Source of the DNA: Gluconacetobacter johannae
Lineage (GTDB): Bacteria; Pseudomonadota; Alphaproteobacteria; Acetobacterales; Acetobacteraceae
Length of the DNA stretch: 64,000 nt
Reading direction: 5' to 3'
Assembly: GCF_025994435.1 (NCBI RefSeq)
Contig: NZ_BAQK01000060.1
Span: 49,271-113,270 of the forward strand
The translations under genes were made by a program, and so were the position numbers. This document shows, piece by piece, positions 44,450 through 53,229 of this stretch (positions are counted from its first letter, which is position 1; the number at the start of each line of letters is the position of its first letter). Under the pieces are notes generated by a model. That model had not been told where the DNA came from and did not search any database. It saw only the letters and a program-made list of their open reading frames with translations.

Positions 44450-47317
44450 ATGAACGTCGTGCAGAAGACGGGTGTTCAGGGCGCCACCAATCCGCTCAAG
44501 GCGCTTGAATCGTTCGGCCAGTCCCCCTGGCTGGACTTCATCCAGCGGTCCTATACCGAGAACGGCAGCCTGAAGAAGCTGGTGGACGAGGACGGGCTGA
44601 AGGGCGTGACCTCCAACCCGGCCATCTTCCAGAAGGCCATGGGGCAGGGGACGGATTACGATCCCCAGTACAAGGACATCCTGGCCCACCGGATCGTTTC
44701 CGCCGGCACCTTGTACGAGACGATGGCCATCGACGACATCAAGGCCGCGACCGCCGTCCTCTATCCGGTCTATGAGCAGACCAAGGGCCTGGACGGCTAT
44801 GTCAGCCTCGAGGTCTCGCCGTATCTCGCCCGCGACACCGCCGGCACGGTCGAAGAGGCCCTCCGCCTGTGGAAGGCGGTCGATGCGAAGAACCTGATGA
44901 TCAAGATCCCCGGCACCGACGAGGGCGCGCCGGCGGTCCGCACCACGATTTCCGAAGGGCTGAGCATCAACGTCACCCTTCTGTTCTCGCTCGAGGCCTA
45001 CAAGAAGGTGCTGGAGGCATACATCGCGGGGCTCGAGGACCGTCACGCCAAGGGGCTGCCGGTCTCGGGCATCGCCAGCGTCGCCTCGTTCTTCGTCAGC
45101 CGCATCGACGGCAAGATCGACAAGAAGATCGACGACCGCGTGGCGGCCGGCGACAAGGACGCCGAGGCGCTGAAGGCGCTGCGCGGCAAGGTTGCGATCG
45201 CGAACGCCAAGATGGCCTACCAGCATTGGCTGGAGGTGACGGCAAGCCCGCGCTGGCAGAAGCTCGCCGCCGCCGGCGCGCAGACCCAGCGCCTGCTGTG
45301 GGCCAGCACCGGCACCAAGGACAAGGCCTACAGCGACGTGCTGTATGTCGAGGAGCTGATCGGCCCCGAGACCGTCAACACCATCCCGCCGGCGACGTTC
45401 GACGCCTTCCGCGACCACGGCAAGGTCCGGGCCTCGCTGACCGAGGATGTCGAGGGCGCGCGCCACATCATGGCCGAGGCCAAGCGCCTGGGCCTGGACC
45501 TCGACGGCGTGACGACGACGCTGGTGAACGAAGGCGTGGCCTCGTTCGCCGATGCGTTCGACGACCTGCTGGGCACGGTCGCCACCAAGCAGAACGCGCT
45601 GCTGGGCGACGCGCTGACCAGGACGACGGTCGAACTGCCCGCCGAGCTGGACAGCGCCGTCAAGGCCAGCCTGGACGCATGGCGCAAGGGCGGCCTCGTC
45701 CGGCGCCTGTGGGCGCGCGATGCGACCGTCTGGACCGGCAAGGACGAGGCCAAGTGGCTGAAATGGCTGGACATCGTCGATGATCGCCTGGCCGACCTGC
45801 CGGCGCTGGAGGCCTTCCAGGCCGAGGTGAAGCAGAAAGGCTTCAAGGACATCCTGCTGCTGGGCATGGGCGGGTCGAGCCTGGGGCCAGAGGTGCTGGC
45901 CGAGACCTTCGGCAAGCATGAGGGCTTCCCGCATCTCTATGTCCTCGACAGCACCGACCCGCAGCAGGTCAAGGCGTTCGAGAAGAAGATCGACCTTGCC
46001 AACACGCTGTTCATCGTCTCGTCCAAGTCGGGCGGCACGCTGGAGCCGAACATCCTCAAGGCCTATTTCTACGATGCGGCCAGGAAGGTGCTGGGCGACA
46101 AGGTCGGCGGGCATTTCGTCGCCGTGACCGATCCCGGTTCGCACATGGAAGATGTCGCGAAGAAGGACGGGTTCTGGAAGATCTTCCACGGCGAGAAGCA
46201 GATCGGCGGCCGGTATTCGGTGCTGTCGAATTTCGGCATCGTCCCGGCGGCTGCCGCCGGCATTCCGTTGAAGGCGTTCCTCGACTCCGCGCTGCACGGG
46301 GTCAGGGCCTCGGCCGCGTCCGTGCCGCCGGCGTTGAACCCGGGCGTGCTGCTGGGCACCGTGCTGGGCGTGGCGGCGACGAAGTTCGGCCGCGACAAGG
46401 TGACCTTCGTGACCTCGCACCCGATCCGCGACCTGGGCGCGTGGCTGGAGCAGTTGATCGCGGAATCGACCGGCAAGATCGGCCGGGGGCTGATCCCCAT
46501 CGACGACGAGACGCTGGGCGCCCCGGCGCTGTACGGCAAGGATCGCGTCTTCGCGTATCTGCGCCTGGAGTCGCATGCCTGCGCGGAGGAGGATGAAGCC
46601 GTGCGCGCGCTGGTCGCGGCGGGCGAGCCGGTGGTGACGATCCACCTGCAGGACAAGCGGCAGATCGCGCAGGAATTCTTCCATTGGGAATTCGCGACCG
46701 CGGTCGCCGGTTCGATCCTGGGGATCGACCCGTTCGACCAGCCGGACGTCGAGGCCTCGAAGATCGAAACCAAGAAGCTGACGACCGCCTATAACGAAAC
46801 GGGCACGCTGCCGGCGGAAACGCCGTTCGCGACCGACGGCGCCTTCTCGTTCTTCGCCGACGCGGCCAATGCGGCGGCGTTGAAGGGCGGGTCGCTGGCC
46901 GACATCCTGAAGGCCCATTTCGGCCGGGTGAAGGCGGGCGATTATGTCGGGCTGCTGGCCTATGTCGAACGCGACCTTGCGACCCGCGAATGGATCCAGG
47001 CGACCCGCCTGACCATCCGCGACGCGCTGAAGGTGGCGACGGCGGCGGAATTCGGCCCTCGTTTCCTGCATTCGACCGGCCAGGCCTACAAGGGCGGCCC
47101 CAACAGCGGCGTGTTCCTGCAGATCACCGCCGATGATGTGGCCGACCTGCCGGTCCCGGGCGAGAAATACACGTTCGGCGTGGTGAAGGCCGCGCAGGCG
47201 CGTGGCGATTTCGACGTCCTGGCCGAGCGGGGACGTCGCGCCCTGCGGGTGCATATCAAGGGTGATCTGAAATCCGGCCTCGATGCGCTGGGCAAGGCCA
47301 TCGCCGCTTCCGTCTGA
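44450..47317 (+). CDS. tal-pgi: Bifunctional transaldolase / glucose-6-phosphate isomerase
   Basis: A 955-residue fusion. Residues 1 to about 365 are transaldolase, with VTSNPAIFQKAM near 53 and the probable Schiff-base Lys152 in NLMIKIPGTDEG. Residues about 380-950 are phosphoglucose isomerase, with LGMGGSSLGPEVLAETFG, SSKSGGTLEPN and a late Glu/His/Lys active-site set. Transaldolase moves dihydroxyacetone from sedoheptulose 7-phosphate to glyceraldehyde 3-phosphate; the isomerase turns the resulting fructose 6-phosphate into glucose 6-phosphate for zwf. Fusion couples the return of carbon to the oxidative branch. A near-perfect AAGGAG lies 7-8 nt before the ATG. Such fusions are known from acetic acid bacteria. 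Confidence 0.96.
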   Translation: MNVVQKTGVQGATNPLKALESFGQSPWLDFIQRSYTENGSLKKLVDEDGLKGVTSNPAIFQKAMGQGTDYDPQYKDILAHRIVSAGTLYETMAIDDIKAATAVLYPVYEQTKGLDGYVSLEVSPYLARDTAGTVEEALRLWKAVDAKNLMIKIPGTDEGAPAVRTTISEGLSINVTLLFSLEAYKKVLEAYIAGLEDRHAKGLPVSGIASVASFFVSRIDGKIDKKIDDRVAAGDKDAEALKALRGKVAIANAKMAYQHWLEVTASPRWQKLAAAGAQTQRLLWASTGTKDKAYSDVLYVEELIGPETVNTIPPATFDAFRDHGKVRASLTEDVEGARHIMAEAKRLGLDLDGVTTTLVNEGVASFADAFDDLLGTVATKQNALLGDALTRTTVELPAELDSAVKASLDAWRKGGLVRRLWARDATVWTGKDEAKWLKWLDIVDDRLADLPALEAFQAEVKQKGFKDILLLGMGGSSLGPEVLAETFGKHEGFPHLYVLDSTDPQQVKAFEKKIDLANTLFIVSSKSGGTLEPNILKAYFYDAARKVLGDKVGGHFVAVTDPGSHMEDVAKKDGFWKIFHGEKQIGGRYSVLSNFGIVPAAAAGIPLKAFLDSALHGVRASAASVPPALNPGVLLGTVLGVAATKFGRDKVTFVTSHPIRDLGAWLEQLIAESTGKIGRGLIPIDDETLGAPALYGKDRVFAYLRLESHACAEEDEAVRALVAAGEPVVTIHLQDKRQIAQEFFHWEFATAVAGSILGIDPFDQPDVEASKIETKKLTTAYNETGTLPAETPFATDGAFSFFADAANAAALKGGSLADILKAHFGRVKAGDYVGLLAYVERDLATREWIQATRLTIRDALKVATAAEFGPRFLHSTGQAYKGGPNSGVFLQITADDVADLPVPGEKYTFGVVKAAQARGDFDVLAERGRRALRVHIKGDLKSGLDALGKAIAASV

Positions 47318-47330
47318 TTACAAGTCCCGG

Positions 47331-47355
47331 CCCCGCCCGCCTTTTGCGGGCGGGG
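47331..47355 (+). terminator. Strong hairpin between tal-pgi and gnd
   Basis: CCCCGCCCGC (47331-47340) and GCGGGCGGGG (47346-47355) give a perfect 10-bp all-GC stem with a CTTTT loop, 13 nt after the tal-pgi stop. No U-run follows, so it may be a partial terminator or 3'-end stabiliser that sets different transcript levels for the downstream genes. Confidence 0.6.
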
Positions 47356-47435
47356 CGTTCTGCCGGCCGCCGGACCGTGGATCGGGGCGGCTGACGCATG
47401 CGCGACGACGTTTCGCGCAAAGGAGAAACAAGAAC

Positions 47436-48431
47436 ATGCAAATCGGCATCATCGGCCTTGGCCGCATGGGCGGGAACATCGCCGTCCGCCTGTCGCGACA
47501 TGGACATGACGTGGTCCTGTTCGATCGCGACCCCGCCACCGTCGCCAAGGTCGCCGAGCGGACCGAGGGCGGGCGCGGCGTCGCCGCCGGCAGCGTCGAG
47601 GACCTGGTCGCCAAGCTGACCGCCGGCCGCAAGATCGTGTGGGTCATGCTGCCGTCGGGCGAGATCACCGAGGCCGCGGTCCAGCAGCTGAACGGCCTGC
47701 TGGGCAAGGATGACATCGTCATCGACGGCGGCAACAGCTATTACAAGGACGATATCCGTCGCGCGGCCCAGCTTTCGGAGAAGGGCATCCACTATATCGA
47801 CGTCGGCACGTCCGGCGGCGTGTGGGGCCTGGAGCGCGGCTATTGCATGATGTATGGCGGCACGAAGGATTCGACCGACCATATCGACCCGATCCTCAGC
47901 GCGCTGGCGCCGGGCAAGGGCGATGCGCCCGTCACCCCCGACCGCGACAAGCCGGGCCTGGACCCGCGGGCGGAGCAGGGCTACCTGCATTGCGGGCCGG
48001 CCGGGTCCGGCCATTTCGTCAAGATGGTCCATAACGGCATCGAGTATGGTATGATGCAGGCCTTCGCCGAGGGCTTCGACATCATGAAGACCAAGAATTC
48101 GGCCATCCTGCCCGAAGACCAGCGCTTCGACCTGAACATGGCCGATATCGCCGAAGTCTGGCGGCGCGGCAGCGTCGTGTCCTCGTGGCTGCTGGACCTG
48201 ACGGCGGAAGCCCTGGCCAAGAACGCGTCGCTGTCCGAATTCACGGGCGAGGTCGCGGATTCCGGCGAGGGTCGCTGGACGCTGGAAGCGGCGATCGAGG
48301 AATCGGTGCCGGCGCCGGTCATCACCGCGTCGCTGTTCACGCGCTTCCGGTCGCGCACCGGCAACAATTATGCCGAGAAGGTTCTCTCCGCCATGCGCTT
48401 CGGCTTTGGCGGCCACGTCGAGAAGAAATAA
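47436..48431 (+). CDS. gnd: 6-phosphogluconate dehydrogenase, short (decarboxylating) type
   Basis: A 331-residue enzyme, the short GntZ/YqeC-like class in contrast to the 470-residue E. coli type. It oxidises and decarboxylates 6-phosphogluconate to ribulose 5-phosphate. The Rossmann motif is GIIGLGRMGGN (residues 4-14); DGGNSYYKDD and the catalytic GHFVKMVHNGIEYG (Lys and Asn) are clear. The cofactor (NAD or NADP) cannot be decided by eye. AGGAG lies 10 nt upstream of ATG 47436; the frame stays open further upstream but passes through the hairpin region. Confidence 0.95.
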   Translation: MQIGIIGLGRMGGNIAVRLSRHGHDVVLFDRDPATVAKVAERTEGGRGVAAGSVEDLVAKLTAGRKIVWVMLPSGEITEAAVQQLNGLLGKDDIVIDGGNSYYKDDIRRAAQLSEKGIHYIDVGTSGGVWGLERGYCMMYGGTKDSTDHIDPILSALAPGKGDAPVTPDRDKPGLDPRAEQGYLHCGPAGSGHFVKMVHNGIEYGMMQAFAEGFDIMKTKNSAILPEDQRFDLNMADIAEVWRRGSVVSSWLLDLTAEALAKNASLSEFTGEVADSGEGRWTLEAAIEESVPAPVITASLFTRFRSRTGNNYAEKVLSAMRFGFGGHVEKK

Positions 48432-48482
48432 TAAAATCTCAACGACGGGAACAGGTGGAAACAGGGCAGGGAAACGTCCGAC

Positions 48483-50021
48483 ATGGATGGAATAGTCGCG
48501 TCAGCATCGTCCGAGATACAGGGGGCCGGGGCCGGCACGCAGCCGCGGCCGGCCCCGCCCTGTACCTTCGTCGTCTTCGGCGGCGGGGGGGACCTGACGA
48601 AGCGGCTGCTGGTGCCCGCGATCTACAACCTGGCCTGTGCCGGGTTGCTGGATGACGGGTTTTCCATCGTCGCCGTCGACTGGGCCGAATTGTCGAGCGA
48701 GATCCTGCGCGCCCAGTTCCATGACGCCCTGCAGGATTTCGTGGCGCGGCGCGGCACTTCGGCGACCGTGCTGCGCGACGACATCTGGCAGTGGCTGGAC
48801 ACCCGCGTCACCTACCTGCGCGGGTCGTTCGAGGAGGCGGAAACCTACGACCGGCTGGCGCAGCGCGTCGCCGGTGGCAATGCGGTCTTCTACCTCGCGG
48901 TCGCCGCGCGCTTCTTCGGCCCCATCGTGGACCATCTGGGCACGTCACGCCTGACGGACGAGGCCAACGGCGTCTATCGCCGGGTGGTCGTCGAAAAGCC
49001 GTTCGGGCATGACCTGCAATCCGCGCGCGAACTCAACAGCCGCCTGCTGGGCACCCTGCGGGAACGGCAGATCTATCGGATAGATCATTATCTGGGCAAG
49101 GAAACGGTCCAGAACATCATGGCCCTGCGGTTTTCCAACGGCTTCTTCGAACCGTTGTGGAACCGGCAGAATATCGACCATGTCCAGATCACGGCGGCCG
49201 AGACGGTGGGCGTGGAAAAACGCGGCCGGTTCTACGAAGGGACCGGCGCGTTGCGCGACATGGTGCCGAACCACCTGATGCAGCTTCTGGCCATGACGGC
49301 GATGGAGGCCCCGGTTTCGTTCGACGCCGACGCGGTGCGCGACGAGAAATCGAAGGTCCTGAAGGCGATCCACAGCCTGATGCCCGAGGACGTGGTGCGC
49401 GGGCAGTACACGGCCGGGACGCTGGGTGGCGCGCCCGTGCGCGGCTATCGCGACGAACCCGACGTGGCCCCGGACTCCCGGACCGAGACCTATGTCGCGA
49501 TGAAGCTGAATATCGACAATTGGCGCTGGGCGGGGGTGCCGTTCTACCTGCGTACCGGCAAGCGGCTGGCGATCCGCAAGACCGAGATCGCGATTCATTT
49601 CCGGCACGCGCCGTATGCGCTGTTCCGCGACACGCCGGTCGAACGGCTGACGCCCAACATCATGATTATGCATATCCAGCCGACCGAAGGCGTCACCATG
49701 CAGTTCGGCGCCAAGATCCCGGGCCCCACGGTCCGGCTGGGCGGCGTGCGTATGAAGTTCGATTACTCGGAATGGTTCAGCGAGGGGCCGAGCACCGGCT
49801 ACGAAACCCTGATCTATGACTGCATGACGGGGGACGCGACGCTGTTCCAGCGCGCCGACAATATCGAGGCCGGGTGGCGCGCCGTGCAGCCGGTGCTGGA
49901 TTGGTGCGACCGGCCGGACGAGGCGCCGCTGTGTTCCTATGCCGCCGGGTCGGCCGGCCCGGTGGAGGCCGATGCGCTGCTGGCGCGGGACGGGCGGCAC
50001 TGGCTGGGACTGACGGCATGA
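48483..50021 (+). CDS. zwf: Glucose-6-phosphate 1-dehydrogenase
   Basis: A 512-residue enzyme oxidising glucose 6-phosphate to 6-phosphogluconolactone with reduction of NAD(P)+. The active-site signature is RIDHYLGKETVQN (residues about 199-211), with the substrate-binding EKPFGHDL before it. The coenzyme fingerprint reads FGGGGDLTKRLL, where many homologues have GASGDL. The first 25 residues are a Gly/Ala/Pro-rich extension. It overlaps the following HAD gene (ATGA) and is the entry step of the oxidative pentose phosphate pathway, next to gnd and pgl. Confidence 0.96.
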   Translation: MDGIVASASSEIQGAGAGTQPRPAPPCTFVVFGGGGDLTKRLLVPAIYNLACAGLLDDGFSIVAVDWAELSSEILRAQFHDALQDFVARRGTSATVLRDDIWQWLDTRVTYLRGSFEEAETYDRLAQRVAGGNAVFYLAVAARFFGPIVDHLGTSRLTDEANGVYRRVVVEKPFGHDLQSARELNSRLLGTLRERQIYRIDHYLGKETVQNIMALRFSNGFFEPLWNRQNIDHVQITAAETVGVEKRGRFYEGTGALRDMVPNHLMQLLAMTAMEAPVSFDADAVRDEKSKVLKAIHSLMPEDVVRGQYTAGTLGGAPVRGYRDEPDVAPDSRTETYVAMKLNIDNWRWAGVPFYLRTGKRLAIRKTEIAIHFRHAPYALFRDTPVERLTPNIMIMHIQPTEGVTMQFGAKIPGPTVRLGGVRMKFDYSEWFSEGPSTGYETLIYDCMTGDATLFQRADNIEAGWRAVQPVLDWCDRPDEAPLCSYAAGSAGPVEADALLARDGRHWLGLTA

Positions 50022-50863
50022 GCGCCGGTGCGGCGCCCGTGGCCCGCGCGGCCCCGTCGGGCAAGGTCCGGCTTGTGGTGTCGGATATCGACGGCACGCT
50101 GGTCACGCGCGACAAGCGCCTGACGCCCGGCGTGCTGGCGGCCGCGCGGTCGCTGCGCGCGGCGGGGGTGCGGCTGTGCCTGGTCAGCAGTCGCGCGCCG
50201 CGGGGGATGGAAATGTTCCTCGACCCGCTGGCGATCGACACGCCGCGCGCCGGGCTGAACGGCGGACTGATCGTCATGCCGGACGGCACCATCGTCTCGC
50301 GCCTGTCGCTGGACCCCGACGCGGTGCGGCAGTCCGTCGAAATCCTGCAGGCGCACCATATCGACCCATGGCTGTTCATCGGCCGTGACTGGCTGGTGAC
50401 GGACCCCGCCGGCCCGTATGTGGCGCGCGAACGGCAGGTGGTGCAGACCGACCCCGTGGTCGTGCCCGATTTCGACGCCCACACCCATCATGTCGGCAAG
50501 ATCATGGGGGCGTCGTCGGACTATCCGCTGCTGGCGCGGATGGAGAGCGAGATCGGCGCCCTGCTGGCCGGCCGCGCCAGCGTGCATCGCTCGTCGGACT
50601 ACTATCTGGACATCACCCATTCGCGTGCGAACAAGGGCTATGCAGCATTAGAACTGGCGCGCCTGATGAATGTTGATATCGGAGAAGTTGCGTGCATCGG
50701 CGATATGTACAATGACGTGCCGATGCTGGACGAGGCCGGGGTGGCGATCGCGATGGGCAATGCCCCGGACGGGGTCAAGGCCCACGCCCATTTCGTGACC
50801 GATGGCAACGAACAGGATGGCTGGGCGCATGCGATGGAACGCTATGTCCTGCCACGGGTCTGA
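50018..50863 (+). CDS. Cof-type HAD hydrolase, first of a tandem pair
   Basis: A 281-residue HAD-superfamily protein of the Cof/type IIB class. Motif I is SDIDGTLVTRD (nucleophile Asp about residue 22), motif II VSSR, motif III the Lys in RANKGYAALEL and motif IV GDMYNDVPM. Such enzymes dephosphorylate sugar phosphates or related metabolites. It is translationally coupled to zwf, so pentose phosphate pathway intermediates or side products such as damaged sugar phosphates are likely substrates. A stretch near 50641-50715 uses more AT-rich codons than its surroundings. The next gene is a paralogue. Confidence 0.88.
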   Translation: MSAGAAPVARAAPSGKVRLVVSDIDGTLVTRDKRLTPGVLAAARSLRAAGVRLCLVSSRAPRGMEMFLDPLAIDTPRAGLNGGLIVMPDGTIVSRLSLDPDAVRQSVEILQAHHIDPWLFIGRDWLVTDPAGPYVARERQVVQTDPVVVPDFDAHTHHVGKIMGASSDYPLLARMESEIGALLAGRASVHRSSDYYLDITHSRANKGYAALELARLMNVDIGEVACIGDMYNDVPMLDEAGVAIAMGNAPDGVKAHAHFVTDGNEQDGWAHAMERYVLPRV

Positions 50864-50889
50864 AGGGTGAGAAGATTGAGGATTCCGGT

Positions 50890-51714
50890 ATGATCGCGGG
50901 GAAGGCCGGGCCGATCCGGCTGGTGCTGGCGGATGTCGACGGTACGCTGGTCACGCGCGACAAAATCCTGACCCCGCGGGCGATCCGCGCGGTCGATCGC
51001 CTGCGCGAGCGTGGAATCCTGTTCGCCATCACCAGCGGCCGGCCGCCGCTGGGCATGAAGATGGTGACCGACCCGCTGCGGATCGACCAGCCGATCGCCG
51101 GATTCAACGGCGGCATGATCGTGCATCCCGATTTTTCGCTGATCGAGGCCCATACCCTGACGCCCGAGGTCGCGCGCCGCACGCTGGGCATCCTGCGCGA
51201 CCACAAGGTCGATCCCTGGGTCTATGACGGCAATGACTGGATCGTCTCGAACCCCGAGGCCCCGCATGTCGCCCGCGAGCAATGGACGGTGAAATTCCCC
51301 CCCCGCGTCGCCGCCGACGTGGGCGCGGCGCTGGACCAGGTGGTGAAGATCACGGGTGTCAGCGACGACCTGGAACTGATGAAGCGGGTCGAGCACGATT
51401 TGCAGGAGGCGCTGGGCGATGCGGCGTCGGCCGCGCGGTCGCAGCCTTATTATGTCGATGTCACCCATCACGACGCCAACAAGGGCGGGGTGGTGCTGGC
51501 GCTGGAACGGCTGCTGGGCGTGCCGGCGGCGCAGATGGCGACGCTGGGCGACCAGCCGAACGACGTGCTGATGTTCCGGCGCAGCGGCCTGTCCATCGCC
51601 ATGGGCCAGGCCAGTGACGAGGTGAAGGCGCAGGCCACCCACGTCTCGACCTCGTCGGAGGAGGAAGGGTTCGCGGTGGGTGTCGAACGCTATATTCTGG
51701 GAGATGAAGCCTGA
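50890..51714 (+). CDS. Cof-type HAD hydrolase, second of a tandem pair
   Basis: A 274-residue paralogue of the preceding gene, with matching blocks: ADVDGTLVTRDKILTP (motif I), TSGRPPLGMKM (motif II), DANKGGVVLALERL (motif III Lys) and GDQPNDVLMF (motif IV). The same 'DGTLVTRDK.LTP' and 'NGG.IV' runs in both proteins show an old tandem duplication. It is a cytoplasmic phosphatase of unknown substrate. The stop overlaps the ATG of pgl, so expression is tied to the oxidative pentose phosphate genes. Confidence 0.88.
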   Translation: MIAGKAGPIRLVLADVDGTLVTRDKILTPRAIRAVDRLRERGILFAITSGRPPLGMKMVTDPLRIDQPIAGFNGGMIVHPDFSLIEAHTLTPEVARRTLGILRDHKVDPWVYDGNDWIVSNPEAPHVAREQWTVKFPPRVAADVGAALDQVVKITGVSDDLELMKRVEHDLQEALGDAASAARSQPYYVDVTHHDANKGGVVLALERLLGVPAAQMATLGDQPNDVLMFRRSGLSIAMGQASDEVKAQATHVSTSSEEEGFAVGVERYILGDEA

Positions 51715-52451
51715 TGGGCGGTCATGACGTAAAAACCGGCGAGATGATTGTGCTTGCCGACGGCGAGGCGATTGCCCGGTACATGGCCGAATGGCTGACC
51801 GAACAGGCGCTGGCCAAGACCGGCGGCCCGTTCGTGGTGGCGCTGTCGGGCGGGTCCACGCCCAAGCGGCTGTACGAGATCCTGGCCTCGCCCGACTATG
51901 CCGCGCGCTTTCCATGGGACCGCACCCAGTTCTTCTTCGGCGACGAGCGCTTCGTCCCCGAAAGCGATCCGGCGAACAATTACAGCATGACGCGCCAGGC
52001 GCTGCTGTCGCATGTCGCGGTGCCGGCGGCCAACGTGCACCCGATGCCGACACAGGGCGACCCGACCGCCGCCGCCGCGCGGTACCAGGCGGAATTGCAG
52101 GCGGTCTATGGCGCCGACAGCCTGCAGGCGGGCCGCCCGCTGTTCGATGTCGTGCTGCTGGGGCTGGGCGACAATGGCCACACGGCCTCGCTGTTCCCGC
52201 GTACGCCGGTGCTGAACGAACGGACGCTGTGGGTGTCGACCTGCGTGCCGGACGACGCGCCCCACACGCGCCTGACCCTGACCTATCCGGCGATCCATTC
52301 CAGCCGCCATGTAGTGTTCATGCTGGCGGGTGCCGGCAAGAAGGAGGCCTTCGCCAAGGTCCGCGCGGGCGATCCCGGCGAACCGGCCAGCCACATCACC
52401 ACCGAGGGCGAACTGGTCTGGCTGCTGGACAAGGCGGCCACCGGGGGCTGA
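51714..52451 (+). CDS. pgl: 6-phosphogluconolactonase
   Basis: A 245-residue enzyme of the DevB/SOL family that hydrolyses 6-phosphogluconolactone between zwf and gnd. Motifs: VVALSGGSTPKRLYE (residues about 41-55), FFFGDERFVP, PDxxxxNYSMTRQALL and LLGLGDNGHTASLFP. The first A of its ATG is the last base of the preceding stop codon. It completes the oxidative branch in this operon. The next gene is 73 nt downstream, with a fresh ribosome binding site. Confidence 0.95.
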   Translation: MGGHDVKTGEMIVLADGEAIARYMAEWLTEQALAKTGGPFVVALSGGSTPKRLYEILASPDYAARFPWDRTQFFFGDERFVPESDPANNYSMTRQALLSHVAVPAANVHPMPTQGDPTAAAARYQAELQAVYGADSLQAGRPLFDVVLLGLGDNGHTASLFPRTPVLNERTLWVSTCVPDDAPHTRLTLTYPAIHSSRHVVFMLAGAGKKEAFAKVRAGDPGEPASHITTEGELVWLLDKAATGG

Positions 52452-52524
52452 TCGGGCCCGGCGAACTGACGGAACGACAAGAGGGCCGCCGGCTCGTCCG
52501 GCAGGCTCCGGGGGAGACAAGGCA

Positions 52525-53229
52525 ATGGGCGTCCAGGATTCGGACCCGATGAATGAACTGAAGCGCATGGCGGCCGAGGAAGCCGCCGCCATGGTGCAGG
52601 ACGGGATGGCGGTCGGCCTGGGGTCGGGCAGCACGTCGGCGATGATGATCGACGCGCTGGGCCGGCGCTGGGCCGAAGGGCTGCGCTTCGTCGGCATTCC
52701 GACATCGGAACGCTCGGCCGACCAGGCGCGGGCGCACGGCATCACGCTGGTGACGTTCGCGACCCACCCGCAGCTGGATCTGGCCATCGACGGCGCCGAT
52801 GAGGTCGAGCGCGGGTCGCTGGACCTTATCAAGGGGCTGGGGGGCGCCCTGTTCCGCGAAAAGATCGTGGCGGCCGCGGCCCGGCGCTTCATCGTCGTGG
52901 TGGACGAAAGCAAGCTGGTCGACCATCTGGGCAGCCGCGTGCCGGTCCCGGTCGAGGTCACGTCCTTCGGCTGGGAAAGCACGGCGCGGCAACTGGGCGA
53001 CCTGGGCGGGCGGGTCGCGCCAAGGATGGATCGCAATGGCGGCCTGTTCGTCACCGACGGGGGCAACATGATCCTCGATTGCACGTTCGGCCCCATCGCC
53101 GATCCGCCGGCCCTGGCCGCCGCGATCCGCGGCGTGGTGGGCGTGGTGGAAAGCGGCCTGTTCATCCACCGGACGTCCGAGGTCATCGTGGCCGGCCGCA
53201 ACGGCCTGACCCGCCTGGTGGCGGCATGA
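52525..53229 (+). CDS. rpiA: Ribose-5-phosphate isomerase A
   Basis: A 234-residue isomerase interconverting ribulose 5-phosphate and ribose 5-phosphate. The GLGSGSTSAMMI phosphate loop (residues about 33-44), AIDGADEVE and KGLGGALFREKIVA with the catalytic Lys/Glu region are all typical of RpiA. ATG 52525 is preceded by GGGGGAGA 8-15 nt upstream; the longer opening overlaps pgl and is not used. MNELKRMAAEEAA begins the conserved part at residue 9, so Met9 is an alternative start. The stop overlaps gntK. Confidence 0.95.
   Translation: MGVQDSDPMNELKRMAAEEAAAMVQDGMAVGLGSGSTSAMMIDALGRRWAEGLRFVGIPTSERSADQARAHGITLVTFATHPQLDLAIDGADEVERGSLDLIKGLGGALFREKIVAAAARRFIVVVDESKLVDHLGSRVPVPVEVTSFGWESTARQLGDLGGRVAPRMDRNGGLFVTDGGNMILDCTFGPIADPPALAAAIRGVVGVVESGLFIHRTSEVIVAGRNGLTRLVAA

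Noticed and set aside
44435..47254. Very long open frame (over 900 codons) antisense to tal-pgi
   Set aside because: It is the mirror of a highly conserved gene in GC-rich DNA, where stop codons are rare on the other strand. The translation is a low-complexity Arg/Gln/His/Ala-rich product with no recognisable domain.
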